NCBI RefSeq assembly: GCF_030295425.1
Contig: NZ_AP027081.1
Coordinates: 1,922,001-1,986,000 of the forward strand
DNA from: Mesoterricola sediminis
GTDB taxonomy: Bacteria > Acidobacteriota > Holophagae > Holophagales > Holophagaceae
Reading direction: 5' to 3'
DNA length: 64,000 nucleotides
The notes below the pieces were generated by a model. The model was not told the origin of the DNA and did no database searches. It saw only the letters and a program-made list of their open reading frames with translations. How positions within the stretch are numbered: the first letter of the stretch is position 1; every line of letters starts with the position of its first letter. The position numbers and the translations under genes were made by a program. Below are positions 32,027 to 41,777 of this stretch, in pieces.

Positions 32027-33559
32027 TCAGGAACCGGGCGCGGGGTCACGCTCCAGCCAACGGCGGATGGTGTCATCTCCAACACCCAGCTTCGCCAGGT
32101 GCTCCGTGGCCATCTTGAGGCTCTGGCCCTCGTCCCGGCAGATGAGGAGGCGCCGCTTCCAGGCCTCGGTGGCGCGCTCCCGCAGCCCGGCCTCGCCGGC
32201 GGCCATCCGCTTCTCGAGCAGGAAGCCGAGGTTGTTGGCGGCCTTGCGGTGCATGGGGAAGAGCGCGAGGGAGCGCTCGTAGGCCTCGGTGGCCTCCACG
32301 TTGCGGCCGGCCACTTCCAGGGCCACCCCCCGGGCGTTCCACACGTCCGGATCCTCCGGCGCCAGTTCCATGGCGCGGGCCACCATCTGGAGCTGGTCCT
32401 CGCCGCGTCCGAGGGCGCGGTAGCACTCGGAGAGGCCCAGGAAGGCGCTGTACTCGCCCGGGTCGGCCTGGAGCGCGGCCTGGAAATCGGCCACGGCCTC
32501 GTCGTGGCTGGCCAGGTGGAGGTGGGCGTACCCGCACTGCACCCGCAGATCCGCGGCGCCGGGACGGCGCTTGAGGGCCTCGCCGTAGCAGGTCAGGGCC
32601 TCGTCCCAGCGGGAGGCGGCCCGGGCCATGTCGCCCAGGGCGGCCCAGGGCTCGGCGGAGGCCGGCGACGTCTCGGTGGCCAGGGAGAAGTACGAGGTGG
32701 CGCCTTCCGCGTCGCCCAGGTCGCGGCGGAGCTCGCCCAGCATGGCGTAGGCCTCGCCGAGCACTTCCGGGGGCGCGGTCATGGAGGTGAGCTGGTGCAG
32801 CTCGCCCTGGGCCAGCTCGAGGTGCCCCTGCTCGGAGAACAGTTCCGCGAGGATGAAGTAGCTGGCGGGCTCGCGGGGCGTGATGGAGCGGGCGCGGTGG
32901 ATGCACCGCATGCCCTCCTCCAGCTCCCCGCGCTTGAGGAGCAGTTCGCCGAGGCTGTGCCAGCCCCAGAAGTACTCGCGCTCCTGCTCGAGGGCCGCGA
33001 GGAACTGCGTCTCCGCCGTCTTCAGGTCGCCCAGGTCCATGCAGGTCAGGCCCAGGAGGCGCAGGGTGCGGGGATCCCGGGGCTGGAGGGTGAGGGCCTT
33101 GAGGAGCCAGGCCTTGCCCTCCTGCGGATTCTCCTGCTGGATGCACAGGAGCCCCAGGAGCTCGAGGGTCTTGGCGTCCGCGCCGTCCGCGGCCAGGGCC
33201 TGGCGCAGCAGCCTCTCCGCGTCCTCCATGCGCTGCTGGAGGATGCGGACGAAGCCCATGTTGCGCATCACCGCGGCGTCGCGGGGCCGTTCGGTGCAGA
33301 GGACGGCCAGTTCCTTGTAGAGGGCCTCGAGGTCGGCGGGGGTGCCGTGGTCGCCCTGGGCCATGACCCGTTCGAACCACAGGTCGCCGTCCGTCCTTTC
33401 GAGGGCGAGGGCGCGGTCCAGGACCTCCTGGGCGTCCTCGTGGACGCTCCTGAAGTTCAGGGCGCGGCCGTAGTGCAGGCTTGCGGATATCGACTTGCCT
33501 TCTTCCTGACGCAGCTCGTGGATTTCAGGGTCCAGCAGCCGGAGCCATTGACGGGGCAT
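32027..33559 (-). CDS. Tetratricopeptide-repeat protein
   Basis: A 510-residue soluble protein without signal peptide. From about residue 50 to 480 it consists of some twelve TPR units, e.g. AAVMRNMGFVRILQQRMEDA, TLRLLGLTCMDLGDLKTAE and PWAALGDMARAASRWDEAL. TPR superhelices bind other proteins; no catalytic domain is present. It starts 18 bp after the stop of the dehydrogenase gene and is followed by secG, so it may be co-transcribed with either. Partner unknown. Confidence 0.85.
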   Translation of the reverse strand: MPRQWLRLLDPEIHELRQEEGKSISASLHYGRALNFRSVHEDAQEVLDRALALERTDGDLWFERVMAQGDHGTPADLEALYKELAVLCTERPRDAAVMRNMGFVRILQQRMEDAERLLRQALAADGADAKTLELLGLLCIQQENPQEGKAWLLKALTLQPRDPRTLRLLGLTCMDLGDLKTAETQFLAALEQEREYFWGWHSLGELLLKRGELEEGMRCIHRARSITPREPASYFILAELFSEQGHLELAQGELHQLTSMTAPPEVLGEAYAMLGELRRDLGDAEGATSYFSLATETSPASAEPWAALGDMARAASRWDEALTCYGEALKRRPGAADLRVQCGYAHLHLASHDEAVADFQAALQADPGEYSAFLGLSECYRALGRGEDQLQMVARAMELAPEDPDVWNARGVALEVAGRNVEATEAYERSLALFPMHRKAANNLGFLLEKRMAAGEAGLRERATEAWKRRLLICRDEGQSLKMATEHLAKLGVGDDTIRRWLERDPAPGS

Positions 33560-33577
33560 TTGGAACCTCCAGCGGTA

Positions 33578-34516
33578 TCACCCCAGCTTACCTCCCAGGG
33601 TCCGGGCGATGCCATCGCAAAGAAGCCGGGCCATGGCCTCCCGGGTCTCCCGGGTGGCGCTGCCGAGGTGGGGGAGGAGGACCGTGCGCGGGGCCTTCAG
33701 CCACCCCGTGTTGATGGCCGGCTCCCCCTCGTAGACGTCCAGCCCCACGCCTCCGAGGCGGCCCTGGTGCAGCAACTGGATGGCGGCCTCCTCGTCCAGG
33801 ATGCCGCCCCGGGCGGTGTTGAGGATGAAGGCGCCCTCCGGGAGCCGCAGGAGCATGGGCATCGTGAGGAGGCCCCGGGTCTCGGGCGTCAGGGGGCAGT
33901 GGAGGGAGAGCACGGCGCTCTGGGGCAGCAGGTCGGCCAGGGGCAGGCGCCGCGCGAGGCCGGCCCCGAAATCCACGGGGGTCCCCTTGTTCTCGCGGTC
34001 CCAGAACACCGGGCGCATGCCCAGGGCCCAGGCGCGGCGGGCGAAGGCCTTGCCGGTCGGGCCGCCTCCCAGGATGCCGCAGGTCTTGCCGGCCAGGGAG
34101 GTCCCCAGGAGCTGGTCCGGAGCCCAGCCCTTCCAACCGCCGGACCGGGCCAGGAGCTCCCCCTCCCGCACGCGGCGGGTGAGGGAGAGCAGGAGGGTCA
34201 GGGCCAGGTCCGCGGTGGCGTCGGCCAGGACCCCCGGGGTGTTCACCACCTCGATGCCCCGGCGGCGGCAGGCCTCCACCGGGAGGTGGTTCACGGCCAC
34301 GGAGAAGGTGCCCACGGCCTTCAGCCTGGGCGCGAGGTCCAGGTCCGCCTCGGTCAGGGGCTCGGAGAGGAGGAGGACCAGGGCCTCGGCGTGGGCGAGG
34401 CTCATCTTCCACGCGATGGAGCGGAAGGGGGCGATGGTCAGCTCGGGGAACCGGGCGCCGAGCTCCTGCAGCGCGTTGCCCACGAGGGGGGAGGTGGCCA
34501 GGATCCGGGTGTTCAT
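33578..34516 (-). CDS. D-isomer-specific 2-hydroxyacid dehydrogenase
   Basis: A 312-residue NAD(P)-dependent oxidoreductase. The cofactor-binding loop is degenerate GILGGGPTGKAFARRA (GxGxxG replaced by GGGPTG). The catalytic set is present: Arg in ILNTARGGILDEEA, Glu in DVYEGEPAI and His in VLLPHLGSAT. The family reduces 2-ketoacids such as glyoxylate, hydroxypyruvate or phosphoglycerate precursors. The exact substrate is open. ATG overlaps the ruvA stop (ATGA), so both are one unit. Confidence 0.88.
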   Translation of the reverse strand: MNTRILATSPLVGNALQELGARFPELTIAPFRSIAWKMSLAHAEALVLLLSEPLTEADLDLAPRLKAVGTFSVAVNHLPVEACRRRGIEVVNTPGVLADATADLALTLLLSLTRRVREGELLARSGGWKGWAPDQLLGTSLAGKTCGILGGGPTGKAFARRAWALGMRPVFWDRENKGTPVDFGAGLARRLPLADLLPQSAVLSLHCPLTPETRGLLTMPMLLRLPEGAFILNTARGGILDEEAAIQLLHQGRLGGVGLDVYEGEPAINTGWLKAPRTVLLPHLGSATRETREAMARLLCDGIARTLGGKLG

Positions 34517-35103
34517 CGCTGGAGGGCCTTGAGGGCGAGGCGGAGGGCCTGGGGCAGGGGGGCCTTCTCGGCCGCGAGTTCCTTCACCACGGGCCGCACG
34601 ACCTCGTCCTTGAAGCCCAGGTTGGTGAGGGCGGAGAGGAGGTCGGATTCCCAGGCGTCCTTCGGGCCGGCGGCCTCGCCGAGCCCGTCCAGGCCCACGA
34701 TGCCGCCCAGCTTCTCCGACAGTTCGAAGCAGAGCTTCTCCGCGGTCTTCTTGCCCACCCCGGGGATGCGGGTCAGGGCCTTGACGTCCCGCCCGCGCAC
34801 GGCCTGGACGAGGTCCGCCAGGGGCAGGGCCCCCAGGGCGGCCAGGGCCAGCTTGGGGCCGACGCCCTCCACCTTCACGAGGAGCCGGTAGAACTGGCGC
34901 TCCTCCCGGGTGGCGAAGCCCAGCAGGCTCAGGTCGTTCTCCCGCAGCAGGGTCTCCACGTGGAGCACCGCCTCCTGGCCCTCCTCGGGCAGCAGGCCGT
35001 ACGTGCCCAGGGAGATGGCGCAGACGTAGCCCACGCCGCCGCATTCCACCAGGGCCGAGCCGGTGGTCTTCTGGATGAGCAGTCCTCTCAGGCGTCCGAT
35101 CAT
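34513..35103 (-). CDS. ruvA: Holliday junction branch-migration protein RuvA
   Basis: A 196-residue protein with the three RuvA domains. The N-terminal OB fold starts MIGRLRGLLIQK. Tandem helix-hairpin-helix motifs follow (LVKVEGVGPKLALAAL; LTRIPGVGKKTAEKL). The C-terminal RuvB-binding domain contains DLLSALTNLGFKDE. It binds four-way junctions and loads RuvB. ruvB and ruvC are not adjacent. ATG 35103 fits the family N terminus better than the ATG six codons upstream. Confidence 0.95.
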   Translation of the reverse strand: MIGRLRGLLIQKTTGSALVECGGVGYVCAISLGTYGLLPEEGQEAVLHVETLLRENDLSLLGFATREERQFYRLLVKVEGVGPKLALAALGALPLADLVQAVRGRDVKALTRIPGVGKKTAEKLCFELSEKLGGIVGLDGLGEAAGPKDAWESDLLSALTNLGFKDEVVRPVVKELAAEKAPLPQALRLALKALQR

Positions 35104-35151
35104 GCCCCTAGGATAGCCCAAGGGAAGTAGGATCTAGGGGGAGGGGGTTGC

Positions 35152-36462
35152 ATGAGGATCCTGATCGTGGGTTCGGGGGGACGGGAGCACGCCATGGCGC
35201 TCAGGCTCGTCTCGGGGGACAGGCCCGTCGAGCTGTTCGCCGCGCCGGGGAGCGACGCCATCGCGGCGCTCGGGACCTGCCTGCCCTTCGGGGCCGAGGA
35301 CGTGGCGGGCATCGCCGCCTGGTGCGGGGAGCACCGGCCCGGCCTTGTCGTCGTCGGGCCCGAGGCGCCCCTGGTGGCGGGCCTGGCCGACGCCGTCCGG
35401 GCCCTGGGGATTCCCGTCTTCGGGCACGACGCCGCCACGGCCCGCCTGGAGGGGAGCAAGGCCTTCGCCAAGGCCTTCATGGAAGCCCACCGCATCCCCT
35501 GCGCCCGCAGCCTGACCTTCTCCGAGCCCGGGCCCGCCCGCGCCGCCGTGGAGGCCTGGGAATGGGGCCTCCCCATCGTCCTGAAGGCCGACGGCCTCGC
35601 CGCGGGCAAGGGCGTCGTCCTCGCCGCCTCCCGGGAGGAGGCCCTGGCCACCCTCGACGCCTTCATGGCGGGCCAGTTCGGCGACGCCTCCCGCACCGTC
35701 GTGCTTGAGGAGCCCCTCACGGGCATGGAGCTCAGCCTCCACGTCCTGGTGGACGCGGGCCCGGACCGGGCCGCCTACGCGATGCTGCCGCCCTGCCAGG
35801 ACCACAAGCGCATCGGCGACGGGGACCAGGGCCCCAACACGGGCGGCATGGGGGCCTTCGGGCCGATCCCGTTCCTGGCCCCGGAGGACCTGGAGCGCAT
35901 GCGCGCGGAGCTGGTGGAGCCCACCGTCCGCGGCCTGCGGGCCGAGGGCCTCGCCGGGCGCGGCGTGCTCTTCCTCGGGGTGATGTGGACCCCCGCGGGG
36001 CCGAAGCTCCTGGAATACAACGTGCGGTTCGGCGATCCCGAGACCCAGGTGCTCATGCAGCTCCTGGACGAGGACCTGGCGGGCCTCCTCCTGGAGGTCG
36101 CCGAGGGAAGGCTGGAGGGCCGGGCCCTCCGCCTGCGGCCGGGCTGCGCGATCTCCGTGGTCCTCGCCGCCGAGGGCTATCCCGGCACGCCCCGCAAGGG
36201 GGTGCCCATCGACCTGGGCGCGCCGGAGGGCGTGACGGTCATCCACGCCGGCACCCGCCGCACCCCCCAGGGGTGGGTGACGGATGGCGGACGGGTGCTC
36301 AATCTGGCCACCACCGCACCGGATCTGGCCGCCGCCCGGGCCCGAATCGCCGCCGCCCTCGCCGAGGTCCGATGGCCCGGCATGCAGGTCCGGTCGGACA
36401 TCGGCCTCCGGGCCCTGAACCACGCCCAGGCCGGGCGCACGGTGGCCGACCCCTTCCGCTGA
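35152..36462 (+). CDS. purD: Phosphoribosylamine-glycine ligase (GARS)
   Basis: A 436-residue ATP-grasp enzyme that joins glycine to phosphoribosylamine in purine synthesis. Seen are the N-terminal MRILIVGSGGREHAMA loop, the ATP-grasp segment PIVLKADGLAAGKGVVLA, the substrate motif KRIGDGDQGPNTGGMGAFGP and the metal-binding EYNVRFGDPETQ. Length is typical. It is divergent from ruvA with only 48 bp between, so their promoters overlap. Confidence 0.96.
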   Translation: MRILIVGSGGREHAMALRLVSGDRPVELFAAPGSDAIAALGTCLPFGAEDVAGIAAWCGEHRPGLVVVGPEAPLVAGLADAVRALGIPVFGHDAATARLEGSKAFAKAFMEAHRIPCARSLTFSEPGPARAAVEAWEWGLPIVLKADGLAAGKGVVLAASREEALATLDAFMAGQFGDASRTVVLEEPLTGMELSLHVLVDAGPDRAAYAMLPPCQDHKRIGDGDQGPNTGGMGAFGPIPFLAPEDLERMRAELVEPTVRGLRAEGLAGRGVLFLGVMWTPAGPKLLEYNVRFGDPETQVLMQLLDEDLAGLLLEVAEGRLEGRALRLRPGCAISVVLAAEGYPGTPRKGVPIDLGAPEGVTVIHAGTRRTPQGWVTDGGRVLNLATTAPDLAAARARIAAALAEVRWPGMQVRSDIGLRALNHAQAGRTVADPFR

Positions 36463-36512
36463 ACCGTCCCGGGGCCGGACGGGGCATACTGGGGGCATCC
36501 CCGGAGCCGCCC

Positions 36513-37457
36513 ATGATCCGCCTCGCCCTCCTGCTCCTCGCCGGCGCCCTGGCCTTCGCCCAGGCCCCCTTCGGCCTCGTCGTCCACGGCGGGGCCGGGA
36601 GCGTCACCGCCCAGCGCTACCCCCCGCCGGCGGACAAGCCCTACCGCGACGGGCTCGAGCGGGCCCTGGCCGCGGGCTACGCCATCCTGGAGAAGGGCGG
36701 CAGCGCCGTGGACGCGGTGGAGGCCGCGGTGCGGGTGCTCGAGGAGGATCCCCACTTCAACGCCGGCATCGGCGCCACCGTCACCCGCGCGGGCACCCAC
36801 GAGCTGGACGCCGCCATCATGGACGGGGCCACCCTCAAGGCCGGCGCGGTGGCGGGCCTCCAGCACGTGAAGAGCCCCATCGGGCTGGCCCGCCTCGTCA
36901 TGGACCGCACGCCCCATGTGCTCCTGATCGGGGAGGGGGCCGAGGCCTTCGCCCGGAGCCAGGGCCTGGAGCCGGTGCCCAACACCTTCTTCCGCACGCC
37001 GGCGCAGTGGGAGGCCTACCAGAAGGCCCACAAGCCCGTGACCCGGGACACCGTGGGGGCCGTGGCCCTGGACCGGAAGGGGAACCTGGCCGCGGCCACC
37101 TCCACCGGCGGGATGCTGGACAAGCTGCCGGGACGGGTGGGGGACGCGCCGCTCATCGGGGCCGGCACCTACGCCGACAACCGCACCTGCGCCGTCTCCT
37201 GCACGGGCTGGGGGGAGTTCTTCATCCGCGCCGCCGTGGCCCACGATGTGTCGGCCCGCATGGAGTACAAGGGCGACGCCCTCGCCAAGGCCGCGGCGGA
37301 CGCCCTGGACAAGGCGACCCGCATGGGCGGCCCGGGCGGCCTCATCGCCCTGGACGCCCAGGGGCATTACACCCTCCCCTTCACGACCCCCGGCATGTTC
37401 CGGGCGGTGCGCCTGAGCACCGGCGTGCACGAGGTGAAGCTGTTCGGGGGGGCGTGA
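36513..37457 (+). CDS. Isoaspartyl peptidase/L-asparaginase (N-terminal nucleophile type), secreted
   Basis: A 314-residue precursor with a signal peptide (residues 1-16). It belongs to the Ntn-hydrolase asparaginase 2 family: LVVHGGAGS at the N terminus, AVEAAVRVLEEDPHFNAG, and the autocleavage site before the catalytic Thr in RDTVGAVALD (about residue 178), followed by TSTGGM and IGAGTYAD. The precursor splits itself into alpha and beta chains. It removes isoaspartyl residues from peptides or hydrolyses asparagine. It follows purD by 50 bp. Confidence 0.92.
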   Translation: MIRLALLLLAGALAFAQAPFGLVVHGGAGSVTAQRYPPPADKPYRDGLERALAAGYAILEKGGSAVDAVEAAVRVLEEDPHFNAGIGATVTRAGTHELDAAIMDGATLKAGAVAGLQHVKSPIGLARLVMDRTPHVLLIGEGAEAFARSQGLEPVPNTFFRTPAQWEAYQKAHKPVTRDTVGAVALDRKGNLAAATSTGGMLDKLPGRVGDAPLIGAGTYADNRTCAVSCTGWGEFFIRAAVAHDVSARMEYKGDALAKAAADALDKATRMGGPGGLIALDAQGHYTLPFTTPGMFRAVRLSTGVHEVKLFGGA

Positions 37458-37482
37458 GCGGGCCGGCTCCGGGCGATCCCGA

Positions 37483-37710
37483 TCAGCCGCCGCTCACCGG
37501 GGGCATGAGCGCCACCTCGTCCCCATCCCGGAGCGGGGCGGTCCTCGGCGCGAAGGACTGGTTGACCGCCAGCAGGGCGTCCGCGGGCAGCGGGGCCAGG
37601 CGGGGGTGGGCCAGGAGGGCCTCCAGGGTGGGCGGCTCGGGCAGGGGGAAGGCCTCGGCCTGGAAGCCCAGGAGGCCGCGGTAACGGGCGAAGGCTTGGA
37701 CCTGGATCAT
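37483..37710 (-). CDS. MoaD/ThiS-family sulphur-carrier protein
   Basis: A 75-residue ubiquitin-like protein ending in the required Gly-Gly (ALMPPVSGG), which is activated and thiocarboxylated in molybdopterin (MoaD) or thiamine (ThiS) synthesis. The MIQVQAFARYRGLLG start and FAPRTAPLRDGDEVALMPPV end fit MoaD. ATG 37710 overlaps the tamB stop as ATGA, the common arrangement here; an ATG four codons upstream is also possible. No other molybdopterin gene is nearby, and being joined to tamB is unusual. Confidence 0.8.
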   Translation of the reverse strand: MIQVQAFARYRGLLGFQAEAFPLPEPPTLEALLAHPRLAPLPADALLAVNQSFAPRTAPLRDGDEVALMPPVSGG

Positions 37711-40700
37711 TTGGGCGTCCATGTGTAGCGGATTTCACCGGAGGGCTGGACGCCCTGGTTCGACGTGTCGCCCAGGGTGCCGCCCGTGGTCTGCCGGGCG
37801 CCGAGCTGGAGGACCAGGTTGCCGAAGCGCCACTCCACGTTGCCGGTGATGATGGTCTGGTTGCCTTCCTGCTTGTACATCCCGATGAGGGGCACCCGCC
37901 GCCCCAGGAGGCTGAAGCTCTTCTCCAGGGTCACGCTGACGTTGGTGGTGCCGGTGTACGCGAAGTTCACCCGGTCCAGGAAGAGGGTCTTGCGCAGGCG
38001 CTCCAGCTGGCTCGAGAGGACCAGGGAGGTCAGGAGGCCCGCGCCCTGGTTGAAGAGGCCCGTGTTGACGGAGGCCTGCGACGGGTTGCCCTGGGAGCTG
38101 CCCACCTTGGAGACCGCGGACGGATCCAGGAGGATGGCGAAGATCTCGTCGGAGCGCAGGGCGGGGGTGGAGCTGGGCCGGGCGTTGATGGCGTCGAGGC
38201 TCCCGGTGATGTCCAGGTTGACCAGGTAGGGGTCCACGTCCACGTGGCCGTGCACGTCGAAGACGGGATTGAACACGCCGGGGTCGGGGAAGCTGATGGA
38301 CCCGCGCTCCAGGATGACGTCGCCCGCGGGGACGACGTTCGTGATCCGCCCGCCGGGAAGCAGCTCCATGCGCCCCCGGAGGCCGGGCCGCGCGAGGCTG
38401 CCGGCGATGCGGAAGGCGCCGGAGGGCCGGCCCTGGAGCTTCAGGAGGTTGGTGTCGCACTCCCACGGCTGGTTCATCTGGAGATCGAGGTCGAGCTCGA
38501 TGCGGGTCAGGGGGTCCGACGGATCCAGGCTCAGCGGCGTCCCGCCCATGGCCCCCGCGAGCACCAGGTCCGTGAAATTGAGGTCGGCCTGGTAGAGCAT
38601 GCTCTTGGCCTTGATGGTCCCCTTCAGGAGACCGCCGTCCCGGTCGTTGCCGCGGAGGAAGCCGTTGAAGGAGCCATTGATCTCGAAGCCCTCGGGGAGG
38701 TCGCGGAACTGGGCATCGGCCAGGCTCGCGTTCAGGTCGTACGAGGTGAGGCCCTCGAACCCCCAGCTCACGCGGCCCCAGGCCGCGAGGGCCCCCTGGG
38801 CCAGCACGCCGCGGAGGGGCGCGTCCTGGGGGATGGTCACGTCCCGGCCCTTGAAGTGGGCCGTGAAATCCAGGTTCTCGATGCTCTGGGGGTAGGTGCG
38901 CTCCGAGAGGCGGCCCCCCGTGAGGGTGAGGTGGCCGTCGAGGGTCGGGGCGGAGGGGGAGCCGCCCACCAGCAGGTCCAGGGTGGCGTTCCCGGCGGGT
39001 TTCATGTCCGCCAGCAGGCCATACTGGCCCGGTTCGGCCAGGTGATCGACGAGGGCCTTGACGCTCCCCAGCTCGGCCTCGCCCTCCAGGCGCAGGCCCA
39101 GCTCCCCGGACGGGGAGAAGGGGACGCGCCCGCCGAGGCGGAGGCGGGTGGCCTTGGCGGAGGGGTCGCCCTGGGGGCTGAGGGTCCGGCCTTCCAGGTC
39201 CAGGGTGGCCTTCAGGCCCCGGGCGTCGCCCGTGGCGGTGCCGGGGGCGGCCTGGGCCAGCTGGAACCCCTCGAAGGTCCCCTGGAAGCGGTCCAGGGAC
39301 CCGTTCCAGGCGAGGCCCTTGGGCGTCCAGTCCGCGGTGCCCCGGAAGGCCAGGTCGAGGTTCTTCACGAAGCCCTGGGCATAGCGCCGGGCCAGGGCGG
39401 GGATATCCACGCTGTCATGGGAGACGACCACGTCCATCTCCGCCGACAGGCGGTCCTGGCCCACCTGGTTGGCCTGGACCATGAGCACCGGCAGGGTGGC
39501 CCCGTCCAGGCCGATCTGCGCGTCGAGCCGGCCGTCGCGGAACTGGATGCCCGCCTCGAGGCCTTCGAGGGCCTGGGCGCCCAGGGCCACCCGCCCGCCG
39601 GCAAGGGAGACGACCCCTTCCGGGGCCTGGCTGGGACCCAGGGGGGCCGTCAGGGGCCCATCCAGCCGGGCGGTGACCCGGCCTGTCGTGGGGGGACCTG
39701 GCAGGCCAAGGGCCGACGTGTCCAGGGCCCCGTTCATGTCCACGGTCCAGGTCGCCCGGGAGGCGTCCAGGGTCATGGCGCCCCGGAGGTCCAGGTGGCT
39801 GTCGTCGGGGGTGCCCCCCGGCCCCAGCTCGGTGACCCGGATGTTGGAGGCGCGCATGCGCAGGCTGTTGATGTCGAGGCTGTAGTCGCCTTCCGCCCGG
39901 GGGATGGTCAGGCCGTAGACCCGCCCGTCCTCCACGGTGAAGTGGGCGTCCAGGGTGAGGGCGCCGAGGGGGCCGTGGAGGCGGGTCCAGCCGGTGGCGG
40001 TGCCCTCCAGGTCCAGGTCGCCCTGGTCCGCCGCGCGCAGGCCCTCCTTGACGGGAAGGCGCTCCGCCTGGAAGCACATGTCGATGGCGTCCTCCTCCGG
40101 GTGCGCCTTGGACCAGGAGATCCAGATGTCGCCGCTGCCCCGGCCCTCGCCCTTCTCCAGCTGGATGCCGGAGATGGTGATGGCGTCCTCCCGGATGGCC
40201 ACGGCGGCCCGGACGCGGTCGGCGTTGGCGCCATGCCAGCGCGGCTTCGTGACGTCCACCTGCCCTTCGAGGACGAGGCCCTCCGCGGGCGTCCAGGTGA
40301 GGGTGGTGCGGGCCTGGGTGGGGCCCGACATGTCCAGGTCGGTCACCTTCCAGGCCCGGAGGGTCTTGGCCACGTCGGCGGCGTCCGTGCGGACCTCGCC
40401 CTCGGCCTCGAGGCTGCCCAGCCCCTTGCGGGTGAGCCGGGCCGAGGCGCGGCCCCGGAACCCGCCCTCGGGCAGCTGCAGTTCCACATGCTCCGCCCGG
40501 AGCTGCCGGTCCGCGACCTCCAGGGAGACGGTGCCGATGGCATGGCCGTCCTTGAGGAACTCCCCGGAGCCCCGGAAGGTCGTGCGCTCCAGGTCGGGCG
40601 CCGCCCAGGGGGGGCCGGGGAAGGCCGCCGTGCCCTTGAACCGGCCCGTGAGGCCCTGCAGGAGCTCGTTCCGGGCGTAGACCGCGGCGGGGGCGAGGGA

Positions 40701-41777
40701 GACCCCCTCGGCGGACAGGTCCACGCGGGTGCCGCCCTGGCGGGTCCAGGCGCCTTCCCCCGTGATCCGGCCGTCGGCGGATTCCCAGGCGATGCGGGTG
40801 AGGGCCAGGTGCCCGGGGGCGCCGTTGGCGGCGGCCCGGAGGGTCCCGGGATGGAGGGGGGAGCCGGAGACCGCGATCTGGCGCCCGTCCAGGGTGAGGG
40901 TCCAGGCCGGATCCTTCACGGGGCCCTGGATGCGTCCCTTGACCTCCAGGAAGCCCGAGGCCGGGGGCGGCCCGGGCTGGGCCCCTGGCACCAGGCGCAG
41001 GGCTTCGGCCAGGTTGAGGCTGCCGCTGGCCTCGGCGTTGACGACCCGGGTGGGGAAGGCGTACGAGCCCAGCACCGACAGGGCCGAGTCCCCCAGGCGC
41101 ACCCGGATGTTGGCCGTGTCGAGGCCCTTGTCCGTGGCGCGGAACTTGAACGAGGCGTCCCCCTTCAGCCGCGCCGGGCCCTTGCCGGTGGCGAAGGTGG
41201 GCACCCGGACGTCCAGCCAGATCTGGTTGGGGAGGCGGCCCCGGCCGTCCACGGAAAAGGCCGCCGAGGTCTGTTCCAGGCCCCAGGCGGGTTCGTGGAC
41301 CTGGACGCTCCCGTCCAGGATCTCCAGGCGGTCGATGCGGAAGGAGGTCTCCTTGCCGCTGGGGGGCCGATCCCGGAGGCGGATGGCGGCGAGCCGCGCG
41401 GCGTCGACCACCAGGGCGGGCCGGTCCACGAGGATCCGGCGCACGTGGGGGGTGCGGAGGAGGGAGCTGTACTCCACCTCCACCTCGACCCGGCGGGCCT
41501 GGAAGAGGTCGCCCCCCAGGGTGGGGGCGTGGAGGATGAAGCGGCCCTGGAAGGGATGGACCTCCAGGCGCTCCGCGGTGAAGGCCAGGGCGGTCTCGCG
41601 GCGGATGGCCTCGTCCAGGCGGGCCACGATCCACCGGTCCACGCTGGGCCGGGTGATGAGGAAGGCCCCCAGGCCCGCCAGCCCCGCGCCCGAGACCAGG
41701 AGGTAGGTGAGGCGGCGGACCCAGCGTCGGGACCAGGCGCGTCGGAGGGCGGATGGGGGGTTCGGTGCCTCGTTCAA
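37707..41777 (-). CDS. TamB-like translocation and assembly module protein
   Basis: A 1356-residue protein with one N-terminal membrane helix (about residues 22-42). A very long beta-rich body follows, of the AsmA/TamB repeated type (many units like TLDGRQIAVSGSPLHPGTL and LDLEGRTLSPQG). The C-terminal TamB domain (DUF490) contains PSSTPALRSDEIFAILL and FAYTGTTNVSVTLEKSFSLL. TamB-type proteins span the periplasm as a grooved beta structure and move lipids or assist outer-membrane protein assembly. No tamA is visible. The start is TTG 41777, overlapping the kinase stop as TTGA; no ATG gives the membrane helix. Confidence 0.87.
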   Translation of the reverse strand: MNEAPNPPSALRRAWSRRWVRRLTYLLVSGAGLAGLGAFLITRPSVDRWIVARLDEAIRRETALAFTAERLEVHPFQGRFILHAPTLGGDLFQARRVEVEVEYSSLLRTPHVRRILVDRPALVVDAARLAAIRLRDRPPSGKETSFRIDRLEILDGSVQVHEPAWGLEQTSAAFSVDGRGRLPNQIWLDVRVPTFATGKGPARLKGDASFKFRATDKGLDTANIRVRLGDSALSVLGSYAFPTRVVNAEASGSLNLAEALRLVPGAQPGPPPASGFLEVKGRIQGPVKDPAWTLTLDGRQIAVSGSPLHPGTLRAAANGAPGHLALTRIAWESADGRITGEGAWTRQGGTRVDLSAEGVSLAPAAVYARNELLQGLTGRFKGTAAFPGPPWAAPDLERTTFRGSGEFLKDGHAIGTVSLEVADRQLRAEHVELQLPEGGFRGRASARLTRKGLGSLEAEGEVRTDAADVAKTLRAWKVTDLDMSGPTQARTTLTWTPAEGLVLEGQVDVTKPRWHGANADRVRAAVAIREDAITISGIQLEKGEGRGSGDIWISWSKAHPEEDAIDMCFQAERLPVKEGLRAADQGDLDLEGTATGWTRLHGPLGALTLDAHFTVEDGRVYGLTIPRAEGDYSLDINSLRMRASNIRVTELGPGGTPDDSHLDLRGAMTLDASRATWTVDMNGALDTSALGLPGPPTTGRVTARLDGPLTAPLGPSQAPEGVVSLAGGRVALGAQALEGLEAGIQFRDGRLDAQIGLDGATLPVLMVQANQVGQDRLSAEMDVVVSHDSVDIPALARRYAQGFVKNLDLAFRGTADWTPKGLAWNGSLDRFQGTFEGFQLAQAAPGTATGDARGLKATLDLEGRTLSPQGDPSAKATRLRLGGRVPFSPSGELGLRLEGEAELGSVKALVDHLAEPGQYGLLADMKPAGNATLDLLVGGSPSAPTLDGHLTLTGGRLSERTYPQSIENLDFTAHFKGRDVTIPQDAPLRGVLAQGALAAWGRVSWGFEGLTSYDLNASLADAQFRDLPEGFEINGSFNGFLRGNDRDGGLLKGTIKAKSMLYQADLNFTDLVLAGAMGGTPLSLDPSDPLTRIELDLDLQMNQPWECDTNLLKLQGRPSGAFRIAGSLARPGLRGRMELLPGGRITNVVPAGDVILERGSISFPDPGVFNPVFDVHGHVDVDPYLVNLDITGSLDAINARPSSTPALRSDEIFAILLDPSAVSKVGSSQGNPSQASVNTGLFNQGAGLLTSLVLSSQLERLRKTLFLDRVNFAYTGTTNVSVTLEKSFSLLGRRVPLIGMYKQEGNQTIITGNVEWRFGNLVLQLGARQTTGGTLGDTSNQGVQPSGEIRYTWTPK

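Noticed and set aside
32099-34891. 930-aa plus-strand ORF
   Set aside because: Antisense to the TPR and dehydrogenase genes; composition is Gly/Ala/Glu/Leu with no domain.
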